A stretch of DNA of 64,000 nt from assembly GCF_040096355.1 (NCBI RefSeq), contig NZ_JBBMEX010000001.1:310001-374000 (forward strand), given 5' to 3'. The translations under genes were made by a program, and so were the position numbers. Within the stretch, counting starts at the first letter, position 1, and each line of letters begins with the position of its first letter. Under the pieces are notes generated by a model that saw only the letters and a program-made list of their open reading frames with translations, was not told where the DNA came from and searched no databases. This document shows, one piece after another, positions 8,427-17,000 of the stretch. The stretch comes from Maccoyibacter intestinihominis (lineage in GTDB: Bacteria; Bacillota; Clostridia; Lachnospirales; Lachnospiraceae).

Positions 8427-9062
8427 ATGAAACAATTTTTGGAAAAAGTCAGGACAGCACAATGGCAATCACTCCCAAAACAAATCATAGCAACAACAGG
8501 GGTGGTCCTGTTGGGCTTTGCCCTTGGAGTATTACAAAAATGGATGGATGGTTCTTCCGATAATCTGTTTCCGGTGTGGATACAACAACTGGATATCGGA
8601 AATTATTTTGGACGCCTGGCAATATGGATTTTATTGGCGACCATTATTTCTGTGTATTCCAAATCTCCATTAAGAGCATCCGTTAATACTTTTCTGTTTT
8701 TTATCAGTATGTTGGCAGGGTATTACCTCTATTGCAATTGTGTTTTAGGTTTCCTGCCAAGGACGTATATGAGGATATGGATATTCATGTCTTTTGCATC
8801 GTTTTTTATGGCATATATATGTTGGTATGCAAAAGGTGAAGGGATCATTGCGATTCTGATATCCGCTGTGATCCTTGGCGTATTATTTGCACAGGCATTT
8901 TGTATTACACAGGGATTTTATGTGTTTCATTTTATGGAGGTTATCACATGGATCATTGGTGTGATTATCATGTGTCGAAAACCAAAAGAGTTTGTTGCGG
9001 AGCTGGGACTATCCGTGATCATAGCATTTTTGTATCAATTAGTGATCCCTTATTTTGGGTAG
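8427..9062 (+). CDS. Unidentified multi-pass membrane protein
   Basis: From the ATG at 8427, which has GGAGG six bases upstream, the protein has 211 residues. The longer frame from 8301 adds 42 residues with no ribosome binding site and is not preferred. After a basic N-terminus there are about six hydrophobic segments, each around 20 residues, with short connecting loops and a WYAKGEG loop near the middle. The topology resembles the DUF6198/YitT-type small membrane proteins, but I do not recognise a signature motif and give no function. A strong terminator follows at 9073. Confidence 0.75.
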   Translation: MKQFLEKVRTAQWQSLPKQIIATTGVVLLGFALGVLQKWMDGSSDNLFPVWIQQLDIGNYFGRLAIWILLATIISVYSKSPLRASVNTFLFFISMLAGYYLYCNCVLGFLPRTYMRIWIFMSFASFFMAYICWYAKGEGIIAILISAVILGVLFAQAFCITQGFYVFHFMEVITWIIGVIIMCRKPKEFVAELGLSVIIAFLYQLVIPYFG

Positions 9063-9072
9063 AGGTAACTTA

Positions 9073-9106
9073 CGCCGGCACTGTATTCGCAGAACCGGCG
9101 TTTTTT
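9073..9106 (+). terminator. Rho-independent terminator
   Basis: CGCCGG (9073-9078) pairs with CCGGCG (9095-9100) and is followed directly by six T. It terminates the membrane protein gene. Confidence 0.85.
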
Positions 9107-9203
9107 ACGTTATAGGAAATACCGTGTTACGTTAAAGTGTGAAAATTGTGTTTTCTATAGAGCAAAAGCCATTCGGGCGAAGCACACTGTTGTTCTCTAA
9201 TTT

Positions 9204-9221
9204 TTACAATACAAATTGTAA
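9204..9221. promoter_or_regulatory. Inverted repeat at the 5' end of the TetR relic
   Basis: TTACAAT-ACAA-ATTGTAA is a perfect 7-bp inverted repeat with a 4-base spacer. Its place at the start of a decayed TetR-type reading frame fits an autoregulatory operator. That role is inference. Confidence 0.4.
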
Positions 9222-9577
9222 TTGAATCGTTAGAAACAGCACTTGCATCTCTCATTGAAACAAAAAATTTTTCGGAAATATCTATTAGTGAGTTGGTGAA
9301 AAAAGCAGGAATCGCAAGATCTACTTTTCATCGAAACTACGAGTGTAAAGAAGATATCATAAGGTTCTCTATCCGAAGAACCCTGAATGAATTTTCCATG
9401 CAATAAAATAAACACTTGTTAGATATTTATGGAACAGAAATGTCAGTGCAAGACAAAATACACTTGTTCGGACTTTCCAGTGCACAATATAATATTATTT
9501 TTAATCGGGCTCTTAACAGAAGCGATAATGAATCCTATATGAAAGTACTTAACAGGTATTTGCATAAAAATCGGTAA
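9221..9577 (+). pseudogene. Decayed TetR/AcrR-type regulator
   Basis: The frame from 9221 reads as a TetR DNA-binding domain: LETALASLIETKNFSEISI, then ELVKKAGIARSTFHRNY, which is the helix-turn-helix. An in-frame TAA at 9404-9406 interrupts it after SMQ. The same frame then stays open as a plausible C-terminal domain to a TAA at 9575-9577. No start codon is present at the expected place. A nonsense mutation plus loss of the 5' end explain the structure best. Read-through or a sequencing error at 9404 is the alternative. Confidence 0.7.
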
Positions 9578-9599
9578 AAGGATAAGACTAAGTAGTAAA

Positions 9600-9690
9600 A
9601 TGCGGAATGAAAATTGCGAAAAGTGCGGAATAGAAATTATAAAAAGTGCGGAATAGAAATTATGAAAAGTGCGGAATAGAATTGACAAAA
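9600..9690. repeat. Four tandem 23-bp repeats upstream of the DUF4143 ATPase
   Basis: Four head-to-tail copies begin at about 9600, 9623, 9646 and 9669, each built on GTGCGGAATAGAAATTAT followed by an A-rich end. Copies two and three differ by one base. The first is more diverged and the last changes AATTATGA to AATTGACA. That change creates the -35 hexamer of the promoter at 9682. There are no spacers, so this is not CRISPR. It may be an operator array. Confidence 0.85.
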
Positions 9691-9711
9691 TCAGAAATAG
9701 AAAGATATAAT
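9682..9711 (+). promoter_or_regulatory. Near-consensus sigma-A promoter for the DUF4143 ATPase
   Basis: TTGACA (9682-9687) and TATAAT (9706-9711) are both perfect consensus hexamers with an 18-base spacer. AGGAGG follows at about 9723 before the ATG at 9738, giving a short leader of roughly 20 bases. Confidence 0.8.
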
Positions 9712-9737
9712 GATACAGAATCAGGAGGTGCAGACTT

Positions 9738-11015
9738 ATGCTTACACCGGAGGGTTATAAATCCAGACTAGTGGAAAAACAATTTGATGAATATATGCAA
9801 ACCTTTGGAGCAGTTTGTATTGAAGGACCGAAATATTGCGGTAAAACCTGGACGGCTAGAAGCAGGGCTAAGAGTGCAGCCTTTGTAGGAAATCCGGAAA
9901 ATAATTTCCAAACGAGGACAATGGCACAGATCAGTCCTGATTTAGTATTAAAAGGAGATTTACCGCGTTTGATAGATGAATGGCAGGAGGTTCCGTCGCT
10001 TTGGGATGCTGTCCGTTTTGAAGTTGATAAAGACAGCAGAAAAGGAAAGTATATTTTAACCGGTTCTGCAACACCAAACCATAAGGGGATTATGCATAGT
10101 GGAACGGCAAGAATCAGTAAAGTCAGGATGAATACCATGTCTTTATATGAAACAGGGGATTCTACAGGAGAGGTGTCATTAAAAGATTTGTTCTGTGATA
10201 ACATGGAAAATAAAATCACGGGAGAGGTTACACTGGAACGTTTGATCTACTATGCGGTAAGAGGTGGATGGCCGGGAAATTTAGAAACACCGGAAAAAAC
10301 CTGTGGAAAGTTGGCAAAAGAATATCTTAAAACAATTGTTGACGATGATATGTTTAGTGTGGACGGTGTAAAGAGAGATTCACGCAAAGTATGGTCATTA
10401 TTGCATTCACTGGGTAGAAATGAAAGTACTTTAGCAGGTAATAGTACACTCCGAAAAGATATGGGAGCAAAGGATGAAATAGAAATTGACCGTGATACAA
10501 TTTCTGATTATCTGGATATTTTTCAACGTTTGTTTATTTTGGATGATCAGCCGGCATATAATACAAATCTTCGGTCATCAAGAAGAATTTTAAAATCTGC
10601 AAAAAGACATTTTACAGATCCTTCTTTGGCAGTGGCAGCATTGGGTGCTACACCAAAGATGCTGTTGAATGATTTGAATACGTTTGGATTTATCTTTGAG
10701 AGCTTGTGTGAACATGATTTAAAAATATATGCCGAATATCATGATGCAAATTTGTTTCATTTCAGAGATGAAAGAAGGAATGAAGCAGATGCGATTGTTG
10801 AATTTCCGGATGGTACCTGGGGAGCATTTGAAGTAAAATTAGGAGCGAACCAGATAGATGCTGCAGCAGAAGAATTATTAAAACTAAAGTCAATTATGGA
10901 AAAAGAAGGAGATACGCCACCTAAACTTTTATGTGTTATATGTGGAATGTCTAATATGGCGTATAAGAGACCGGATGGGGTCTATGTTGTTCCAATTACG
11001 GCATTGAAACCATAG
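9738..11015 (+). CDS. DUF4143-type AAA ATPase
   Basis: The 425-residue protein has a Walker A GPKYCGKT at residues 30-37, a Walker B LIDEW at 78-82, and an ILTGSATP sensor strand, all of the AAA_14 domain. The C-terminal DUF4143 part carries E-x-D near 349-351 and FEVKLG near 364-369. That is the D/E...ExK layout of a PD-(D/E)XK-like nuclease fold. Catalytic competence is not shown. These ATPases are common in gut Clostridia and their cellular role is not settled. The gene stands alone with a strong promoter and a repeat array, among decayed genes. Confidence 0.88.
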   Translation: MLTPEGYKSRLVEKQFDEYMQTFGAVCIEGPKYCGKTWTARSRAKSAAFVGNPENNFQTRTMAQISPDLVLKGDLPRLIDEWQEVPSLWDAVRFEVDKDSRKGKYILTGSATPNHKGIMHSGTARISKVRMNTMSLYETGDSTGEVSLKDLFCDNMENKITGEVTLERLIYYAVRGGWPGNLETPEKTCGKLAKEYLKTIVDDDMFSVDGVKRDSRKVWSLLHSLGRNESTLAGNSTLRKDMGAKDEIEIDRDTISDYLDIFQRLFILDDQPAYNTNLRSSRRILKSAKRHFTDPSLAVAALGATPKMLLNDLNTFGFIFESLCEHDLKIYAEYHDANLFHFRDERRNEADAIVEFPDGTWGAFEVKLGANQIDAAAEELLKLKSIMEKEGDTPPKLLCVICGMSNMAYKRPDGVYVVPITALKP

Positions 11016-11056
11016 CAGCAGGAGAGTAGTTTTTATACAGTAGTTTGTAATGAAAC

Positions 11057-11608
11057 CTATACCTCCTGCCCCAGCTTTTCCAATGTCTCTGCAAATCGCA
11101 AAACATCCTCAGGAGCATGGTTACTGTATAACAGACCATAAGGAATACTGTAATGCCAGTTGACCGGAATCGTTACTAGGCCCGGATGGACATCCTGCCA
11201 GCATTCGATGGTGAGCAGGACATTTCCTGTCTCGGCACAGCGGTTGAACACCGACAGGTCGTAAAATTGCGGGGTATCTTCAATGTGGATCAGCGGGTGG
11301 TTTTTTTCTAAATCATTTCTTATAAAATCATTGACACCTGAGTCACCGCGGCAAACCATCATCAGTGTTTCACCATACAGATCCTCGATTTCAATGCAGC
11401 TTTTCGATGCAAGGGGATGTTCCCTTGATATGGCGATCATTTTCTGATACCTTCCAAGCGGTAAAAAACGGCACAGGGAAAGCCATGCTTTCGAATCACA
11501 GACACCGATCAGAAAATCAAATTTTTCTCCGAGTTTTTCGATTTCAGATCAAATCCCCTCATGATCATCCTCAAAAGGAACAAGATGCAGTTTGTAATCA
11601 GGAAAAGA
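11057..11608 (-). pseudogene. Remnant of a LysR-type regulator (effector domain only)
   Basis: On the minus strand 127 residues from 11440 to 11057 read as the end of a LysR substrate-binding domain, starting at ISREHPLASK and ending LEKLGQEV. The same frame continues upstream through FDFLIGVCDSKAWLSLCRFL to an in-frame TGA at 11549-11551. Beyond the TGA the frame stays plausible (KLHLVPFEDDHEG) to about 11608. The helix-turn-helix N-terminus is absent. The sequence changes abruptly into an aldo/keto reductase relic on the other strand, so a deletion junction lies near 11606. Confidence 0.72.
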
Positions 11609-11807
11609 TATGAAGAAGGAAACAGGGAAGCCTGGAGAGCGTTAGAAGAAGCGTATGAAGCCGGAAATAAAAGCGATGGCTGATAAGTACGGTGTGACAG
11701 TTCCGCAGCTTTGCATAAGGTATACGATCCAACTTGGAACCGCATCACTTCCAAAGACTGCAAATCCAAAGCATATAGAAACGAATGCAGATGTGGATTT
11801 TGATTAG
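11606..11807 (+). pseudogene. Remnant of an aldo/keto reductase
   Basis: Two blocks typical of aldo/keto reductases are present. From 11606 one frame gives REAWRALEEAYEAG, the helix before the IGVSNF strand. A shifted frame then gives MADKYGVTVPQLCIRYTIQ and ends LPKTANPKHIETNADVDFD with a TAG at 11805-11807. About 30 residues between the blocks and the whole barrel N-terminus are gone. Deletion plus frameshift make it non-functional. Confidence 0.7.
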
Positions 11808-11842
11808 AATAATAAAAAGAGTGCCTGAAAGAGTGCTTATTA

Positions 11843-11875
11843 AAAAACGCTTTACGGAAAGTGAAGCGTTTTTCC
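11843..11875. terminator. Bidirectional terminator
   Basis: AAAAACGCTT (11843-11852) pairs perfectly with AAGCGTTTTT (11864-11873), giving a stem flanked by A and T runs, so it can act on both strands. It lies between the pseudogene cluster and the second MATE gene. Confidence 0.75.
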
Positions 11876-11963
11876 TATTTTAAATTTCAGATTCTGTGGT
11901 ACAATACTGTCTGGAAAACAGAAAGATAATAAATAATAGAATGTCAGGAGAGACGTAAAAGTC

Positions 11964-13349
11964 ATGGAAACAACGAAAAAAACAAAAGAAATGGATATGC
12001 TAAATGGAGGTCTGGCAGGAAAACTGATCCTGTTTTCCATACCACTGGCATTTAGCAGTATTTTACAGCAGCTATTCAATTCGGCGGATGTAGCTGTAGT
12101 TGGAAGATTTGCAGGAGACAGGGCATTAGCAGCAGTAGGAAGCTGTGTAGCGTTAGTTGGTATTTTTGTAAACCTGATCGTGGGATTTTCCGTAGGACCG
12201 AATGCAGTGTTAGCAAATCTGATCGGACAGAAACGAAGAGATAAGATCAACAGGATGCTGCACACGATCATGGCATTCGGACTGATAGCAGGAGTTATTT
12301 TAATGGGATTGGGAATGCTGTCTGCAAAACCGATACTGGAGGTGTCGGGTACACCGGAAAGCGTGATGAATGAAGCACTTTTATATATCAGAATCTATTT
12401 TATCGGTATACCGTTTATGATGATCTACAATTTTGGTTCTGCTGTCTTAAGAAGTTTTGGCGACACCAGAAGACCGATGTACTATCTGATCTTATCGGGA
12501 ACTGTCAATGTAATATTGAATCTGATCTTAGTCATTTATTTCAAACTCGGGGTGGCAGGGGTCGCCATTGCCACGGTAATATCCAATATCCTGAGTGCGG
12601 GACTGGTATTGATCTATTTATACTGCAGAGAGGATGAATTTCAATTCAGACCACAGAGGCTGCATATAGAAAAAGAAGATTTAAAAAAGGTGCTGGTGAT
12701 CGGAATCCCGGCAGGAATACAGGGAGCGATTTTTTCTATTTCTAATGTGTTTATACAAAGTGGGATCAACTCCTTTGGAGAAGATGCCATTGCGGGTTCA
12801 TCACTGGCCTTGAATTTTGAATATTTTACTTATGATATTGCAGCCGCTTTTGCACAGGCAGCAGTAACATTTACCAGCCAGAACTATGGAGCCGGAAATC
12901 TGAAACGGTGTAAAAAAATTTTTGGACTCTGTATGCTGTTTGGAATTGGTTTTACAGAGATTTTAAGCATCATATTTATCATCTGGGATGATTTTTTCGT
13001 AAGTATTTATACGACGAGTGCAGCAGTAGCTGTCTATGGGATCATAAGGATGCATCATGTGTGCCTGTTAGAAGGTGTAACGGCTACCTATGAAGTGGGA
13101 AGTGCCTCGTTAAGAGGAATGGGAAAATCCATAGAACCGTCCATTATCACGATTTTAGGGACTGTAGTATTTCGAATGATCTGGATGGTTACGGTGTTTA
13201 AAATGGTTCCAACCTATGATATGTTGATGAATGTTTATATTGCTTCCTGGATATTTACAGGTGGAGCGATTTTTGTGGTATATTTTTTACATATGAAAAA
13301 CATAGAAGCAAATGCAGCGAATAAAGCTTTGTGTAACACTTCACTTTGA
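11964..13349 (+). CDS. MATE family efflux transporter
   Basis: A 461-residue polytopic protein with the MATE fold. It begins LNGGLAGKLILFSIPLAFSS near residue 13, carries the VVGRFAGDRALAAVGS segment of the first repeat, and starts its second repeat near residue 235 (VIGIPAGIQGAIF). It is closer in pattern to the DinF/MepA-like clostridial MATE proteins than to the transporter at 6228. It stands alone with pseudogenes on both sides. No adjacent regulator is intact; the nearest relics are LysR and TetR types. Confidence 0.9.
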   Translation: METTKKTKEMDMLNGGLAGKLILFSIPLAFSSILQQLFNSADVAVVGRFAGDRALAAVGSCVALVGIFVNLIVGFSVGPNAVLANLIGQKRRDKINRMLHTIMAFGLIAGVILMGLGMLSAKPILEVSGTPESVMNEALLYIRIYFIGIPFMMIYNFGSAVLRSFGDTRRPMYYLILSGTVNVILNLILVIYFKLGVAGVAIATVISNILSAGLVLIYLYCREDEFQFRPQRLHIEKEDLKKVLVIGIPAGIQGAIFSISNVFIQSGINSFGEDAIAGSSLALNFEYFTYDIAAAFAQAAVTFTSQNYGAGNLKRCKKIFGLCMLFGIGFTEILSIIFIIWDDFFVSIYTTSAAVAVYGIIRMHHVCLLEGVTATYEVGSASLRGMGKSIEPSIITILGTVVFRMIWMVTVFKMVPTYDMLMNVYIASWIFTGGAIFVVYFLHMKNIEANAANKALCNTSL

Positions 13350-13373
13350 TGCATTTTTTATGAGGATAAAAAA

Positions 13374-13457
13374 ATGAGAACAACACATGTGGTCGTGAGG
13401 CCCTATGATAAAAAATGGAAAACGGATTTTGAAGACATAGAAAAAGAGATTCATTAA
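13374..13457 (+). pseudogene. N-terminal fragment of a GrpB (UPF0157) nucleotidyltransferase-like gene
   Basis: A 27-codon frame opens after a GAGGA ribosome binding site and encodes VVVRPYDKKWKTDFEDIEKEI, the usual GrpB-family beginning, then stops at TAA 13455-13457. The family is normally about 170 residues, so only the first sixth is left. The following DNA encodes an unrelated antitoxin tail, which indicates deletion between the two. Confidence 0.6.
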
Positions 13458-13564
13458 CAAAAGCGGAATTTGATACTATGATGCAAACCGGTTTTATGCA
13501 GGCGAAGAAGGACGACTCTGTTTCGGTGGAGGAGGTTTTTGAACAACTGAAAGCGGAGATATAG
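13454..13564 (+). pseudogene. C-terminal fragment of a RelB-type antitoxin
   Basis: A frame without start codon encodes LTKAEFDTMMQTGF, then VSVEEVFEQLKAEI and a TAG at 13562-13564. This matches the C-terminal half of RelB/DinJ-like antitoxins, which wraps the toxin. The DNA-binding N-terminus is missing. It is followed at once by a RelE-like fragment, which preserves the antitoxin-toxin order. Confidence 0.6.
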
Positions 13565-13565
13565 T

Positions 13566-13696
13566 AAGAAGAAATATGAAGTAAAAGTTACCAGACAGGC
13601 GTTAGAACAGATGGAAGCAATAAAGTACAGGTAATCGCAATTATTTATGGTAAGCGAGATCAGATGAAGCGGCTTGCCAATATGGATATGCAGTAA
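13566..13696 (+). pseudogene. Fragments of a RelE/ParE-type toxin
   Basis: From 13566 one frame gives YEVKVTRQALEQMEAI, the first helix of a RelE toxin, and stops at 13632. A shifted frame from 13625 gives VIAIIYGKRDQMKRLANMDM, the C-terminal strand and tail, and stops at 13694-13696. The catalytic middle is deleted, so the toxin is dead. Together with the antitoxin fragment this is a degraded RelBE module. Confidence 0.62.
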
Positions 13697-13721
13697 TGAA
13701 ACAAAATATTGTATCTATATG

Positions 13722-13757
13722 GAATGGAGCCATTTATATATGGCTTCATTTTTGTTT
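13722..13757 (+). terminator. Putative terminator before the gltB promoter
   Basis: AATGGAGCCAT pairs with ATGGCTTCATT around an AT-rich loop and is followed by TTTGTTTTT. It would stop any transcript running in from the pseudogene region. Confidence 0.55.
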
Positions 13758-13888
13758 TTAATGACAAACAATTCTGACACAATTCTAAAAAACTCCACGA
13801 TTCAACCAACGTGATCACAAAAAACTTTCAACAAGACCATTACTAAATTGTTCCAAATACAAAATATCAAACGAAAAACAATGCTATA

Positions 13889-13938
13889 TTATCAGATAAT
13901 AAATGCAAAAATAAATAATAGTCAAATTATCAGATAAT
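13889..13938. promoter_or_regulatory. Two identical 12-bp near-palindromes upstream of gltB
   Basis: TTATCAGATAAT occurs at 13889-13900 and again at 13927-13938, 38 bases apart start to start. Each is a near-palindrome. They end 16 bases before the -35 box of the gltB promoter, a usual place for an activator or repressor. The regulator is unknown. Confidence 0.5.
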
Positions 13939-13954
13939 ATAAAGAAAAAAACTG

Positions 13955-13983
13955 TTTACACGCAAAAAAAATAGGTGTATCCT
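13955..13983 (+). promoter_or_regulatory. Predicted gltB promoter
   Basis: TTTACA (13955-13960), a 17-base spacer and TATCCT (13978-13983) form a sigma-A promoter about 57 bases upstream of the gltB start. Confidence 0.55.
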
Positions 13984-14039
13984 AGTTATTAAGAACGACA
14001 CAGCGTACACGAAAGCAGGAAACGCAGAAAGGATGACGT

Positions 14040-17000
14040 ATGAGAACACAGGTAAATGAGAGTAACGCCAAAGCACAGGGTTTATATGATCCAAGATTTG
14101 AACATGATAACTGCGGAATCGGTTCTGTCGTGAATATCAAAGGTATTAAGACGCATGAGACCGTAGAGAATGCACTGAAGATTGTAGAGAATTTGAAGCA
14201 CAGAGCAGGTAAAGATGCGGAAGGTAAGACCGGAGACGGTGTAGGAATCCTTCTTCAGATTTCCCATAAGTTTTTCAAAAAAACGTGTGAACCGTTAGGA
14301 ATCTGCTTAGGAGAAGAGAGAGATTACGGAATCGGAATGTTTTTCTTCCCGCAGGAAGAGCTGAAACGGAATCAGGCAAAGAAAATGTTTGAGGTCATTG
14401 TAGAAAAAGAGGGCATGGAGTTCTTAGGCTGGAGAGAAGTGCCGACGGACCCAACGACATTAGGACAAAAAGCAATTGACTGTATGCCGTATATCATGCA
14501 GGGATTTGTAAAAAGACCCAAGGACTGTCCAAAGGGAATTGATTTTGACAGAAAGCTCTATGTTGCAAGACGTGTATTTGAACAGAGTAATGACAACACC
14601 TATGTGGTATCATTCTCAAGCAGAACGATTGTTTACAAGGGAATGTTCTTAGTAGAGCAGCTTCGGTTGTTTTTTAAAGATCTGCAGGATAAAGATTACG
14701 AATCTGCAATTGCAACCGTACATTCACGTTTCTCCACGAACACCAATCCAAGTTGGGAGAGAGCGCATCCAAACCGTTTTATCGTACATAACGGAGAAAT
14801 CAATACGATCCGCGGAAATGCTGATAAAATGTTAGCCCGTGAGGAAACCATGGAATCCGAACATTTAAAGGGCGAGCTGCAAAAAGTTCTTCCGGTGGTC
14901 AATACTGCAGGTTCTGACTCCGCAATGTTAGATAATACCTTAGAATTCCTTGTAATGAGTGGAATGGATCTGCCGCTTGCCGTAATGATCACGATACCGG
15001 AGCCATGGGCAAATAACAGCATTATGAGTCAGAAGAAAAAAGATTTTTACCAGTATTATGCGACGATGATGGAACCGTGGGACGGACCGGCATCCATTTT
15101 GTTTTCTGATGGCGATATCATGGGAGCGGTTTTAGACCGTAACGGACTCCGCCCATCGAGATACTATATCACAACGGATGATTATCTGATTCTGTCCTCC
15201 GAGGTCGGTGTCTTAGAGATTGAGCCGGAGCGTATCAAAGTTAAAGAGAGACTTCGTCCGGGAAAAATGCTTTTAGTTGACACCGTCAAGGGTGAGGTCA
15301 TTGACGATAATGAGTTAAAAGACAGTTACGCAAATATGCAGCCGTATGGTGAATGGTTAGACCGGAACTTAGTGGAATTAAAAGACTTAAAGATTCCGAA
15401 TGAGCGTGTCATTGAGCACAGAGGCGAGGATTTGAACCGATTGCAGAAAGCCTTTGGTTATACCTATGAATCTACCAAAGATACCATTTTGCCGATGGCA
15501 AGAAACGGAGCAGAATCCATTGCGGCAATGGGAATTGACTCACCGATACCGGTATTGTCCAAAGACCAGCAGCCACTGTTCAACTATTTTAAACAGCTGT
15601 TTGCACAGGTTACAAACCCGCCAATCGACTGCATCCGTGAGGAAGTGGTAACTTCCACTACCACTTATATCGGAAAAGACGGCAACCTCTTAGAGGAAAA
15701 TGCAATCAACTGTCAGGTATTAAAGATACACAATCCGATCCTGACCAATACGGATTTAATGAAGATCCGTTCTATGAAGCGTGAAGGATTTAAGGTAGTT
15801 ACCTTACCGATCACTTACTATAAAAATACCAGTCTGCAAAAGGCATTGGATCATCTTTTTGTAGAAGCAGACCGTGCACATAAAGACGGAGCCAATATCC
15901 TGATCCTTTCCGACCGTGGTGTGGATGAGAACCATGTGGCAATCCCGTCACTGCTTGCCGTAGCAGGTCTGAACCAGCATTTAGTTGAGACGAAAAAGAG
16001 AACCAGCCTTGCTGTTATCTTAGAGTCCGGCGAACCAAGAGAGGTACACCATTTTGCAACATTGCTCGGATATGGAGCCTGTGCGATCAATCCGTATTTA
16101 GTACAGGATACCATTAAAAACCTCATCGATGAGCATATGTTAGATAAAGATTACTATGCAGCGATCGATGATTACAACAATGCAGTCATACATGGAATCG
16201 TTAAGATTGCATCGAAGATGGGAATTTCCACGATCCAGTCATATCAGGGTTCTAAAATCTTTGAGGCGATCGGAATAGATTCAGAGGTTATTGATAAATA
16301 CTTCACAAACACGGTCAGCCGTATCGGAGGAATTACGTTAGAGGATATTGCAAAAGCCGTAGATATCCTGCACTCCGAGGCATATGACCCGTTAGGACTT
16401 GCAACCGATATGTCCTTAGATTCCAAGGGACGTCATAAGATGAGAAGCGGAGCAGAGGAACATTTGTACAATCCGCAGACGATCCATCTGTTGCAGGAGT
16501 CCACAAGACGTGGAGATTATAACCTGTTCAAGCAGTATTCCAAACTGTTAGATGGTGAAAAGAGAGCTTTAAACATCCGTGGCCTTATGGATTTCAACTA
16601 TCCGAAAAAAGGGATTCCGATCGAAGAAGTAGAAAGCGTGGAATCCATTGTCACAAGATTTAAAACAGGTGCGATGTCCTATGGTTCCATTTCACAGGAG
16701 GCACATGAGACACTTGCGATTGCAATGAATACCCTTCATGGAAAATCTAACTCCGGTGAGGGTGGTGAGAGTCTTGACAGACTTGAGATCGGAAAAGACG
16801 GACGCAACCGGTGTTCCGCAATCAAACAGGTGGCATCCGGACGCTTCGGTGTTACCAGCCGTTATCTGGTCAGTGCCAAAGAGATTCAGATTAAAATGGC
16901 ACAGGGAGCAAAACCGGGCGAAGGCGGACATCTTCCGGCAGGAAAGGTCTATCCGTGGATTGCAAAAACCAGACATTCGACACCGGGTGTAAGTCTGATA

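Noticed and set aside
9600..9690. CRISPR-like short repeats
   Set aside because: The four copies are directly contiguous with no spacers, and no cas gene is present.
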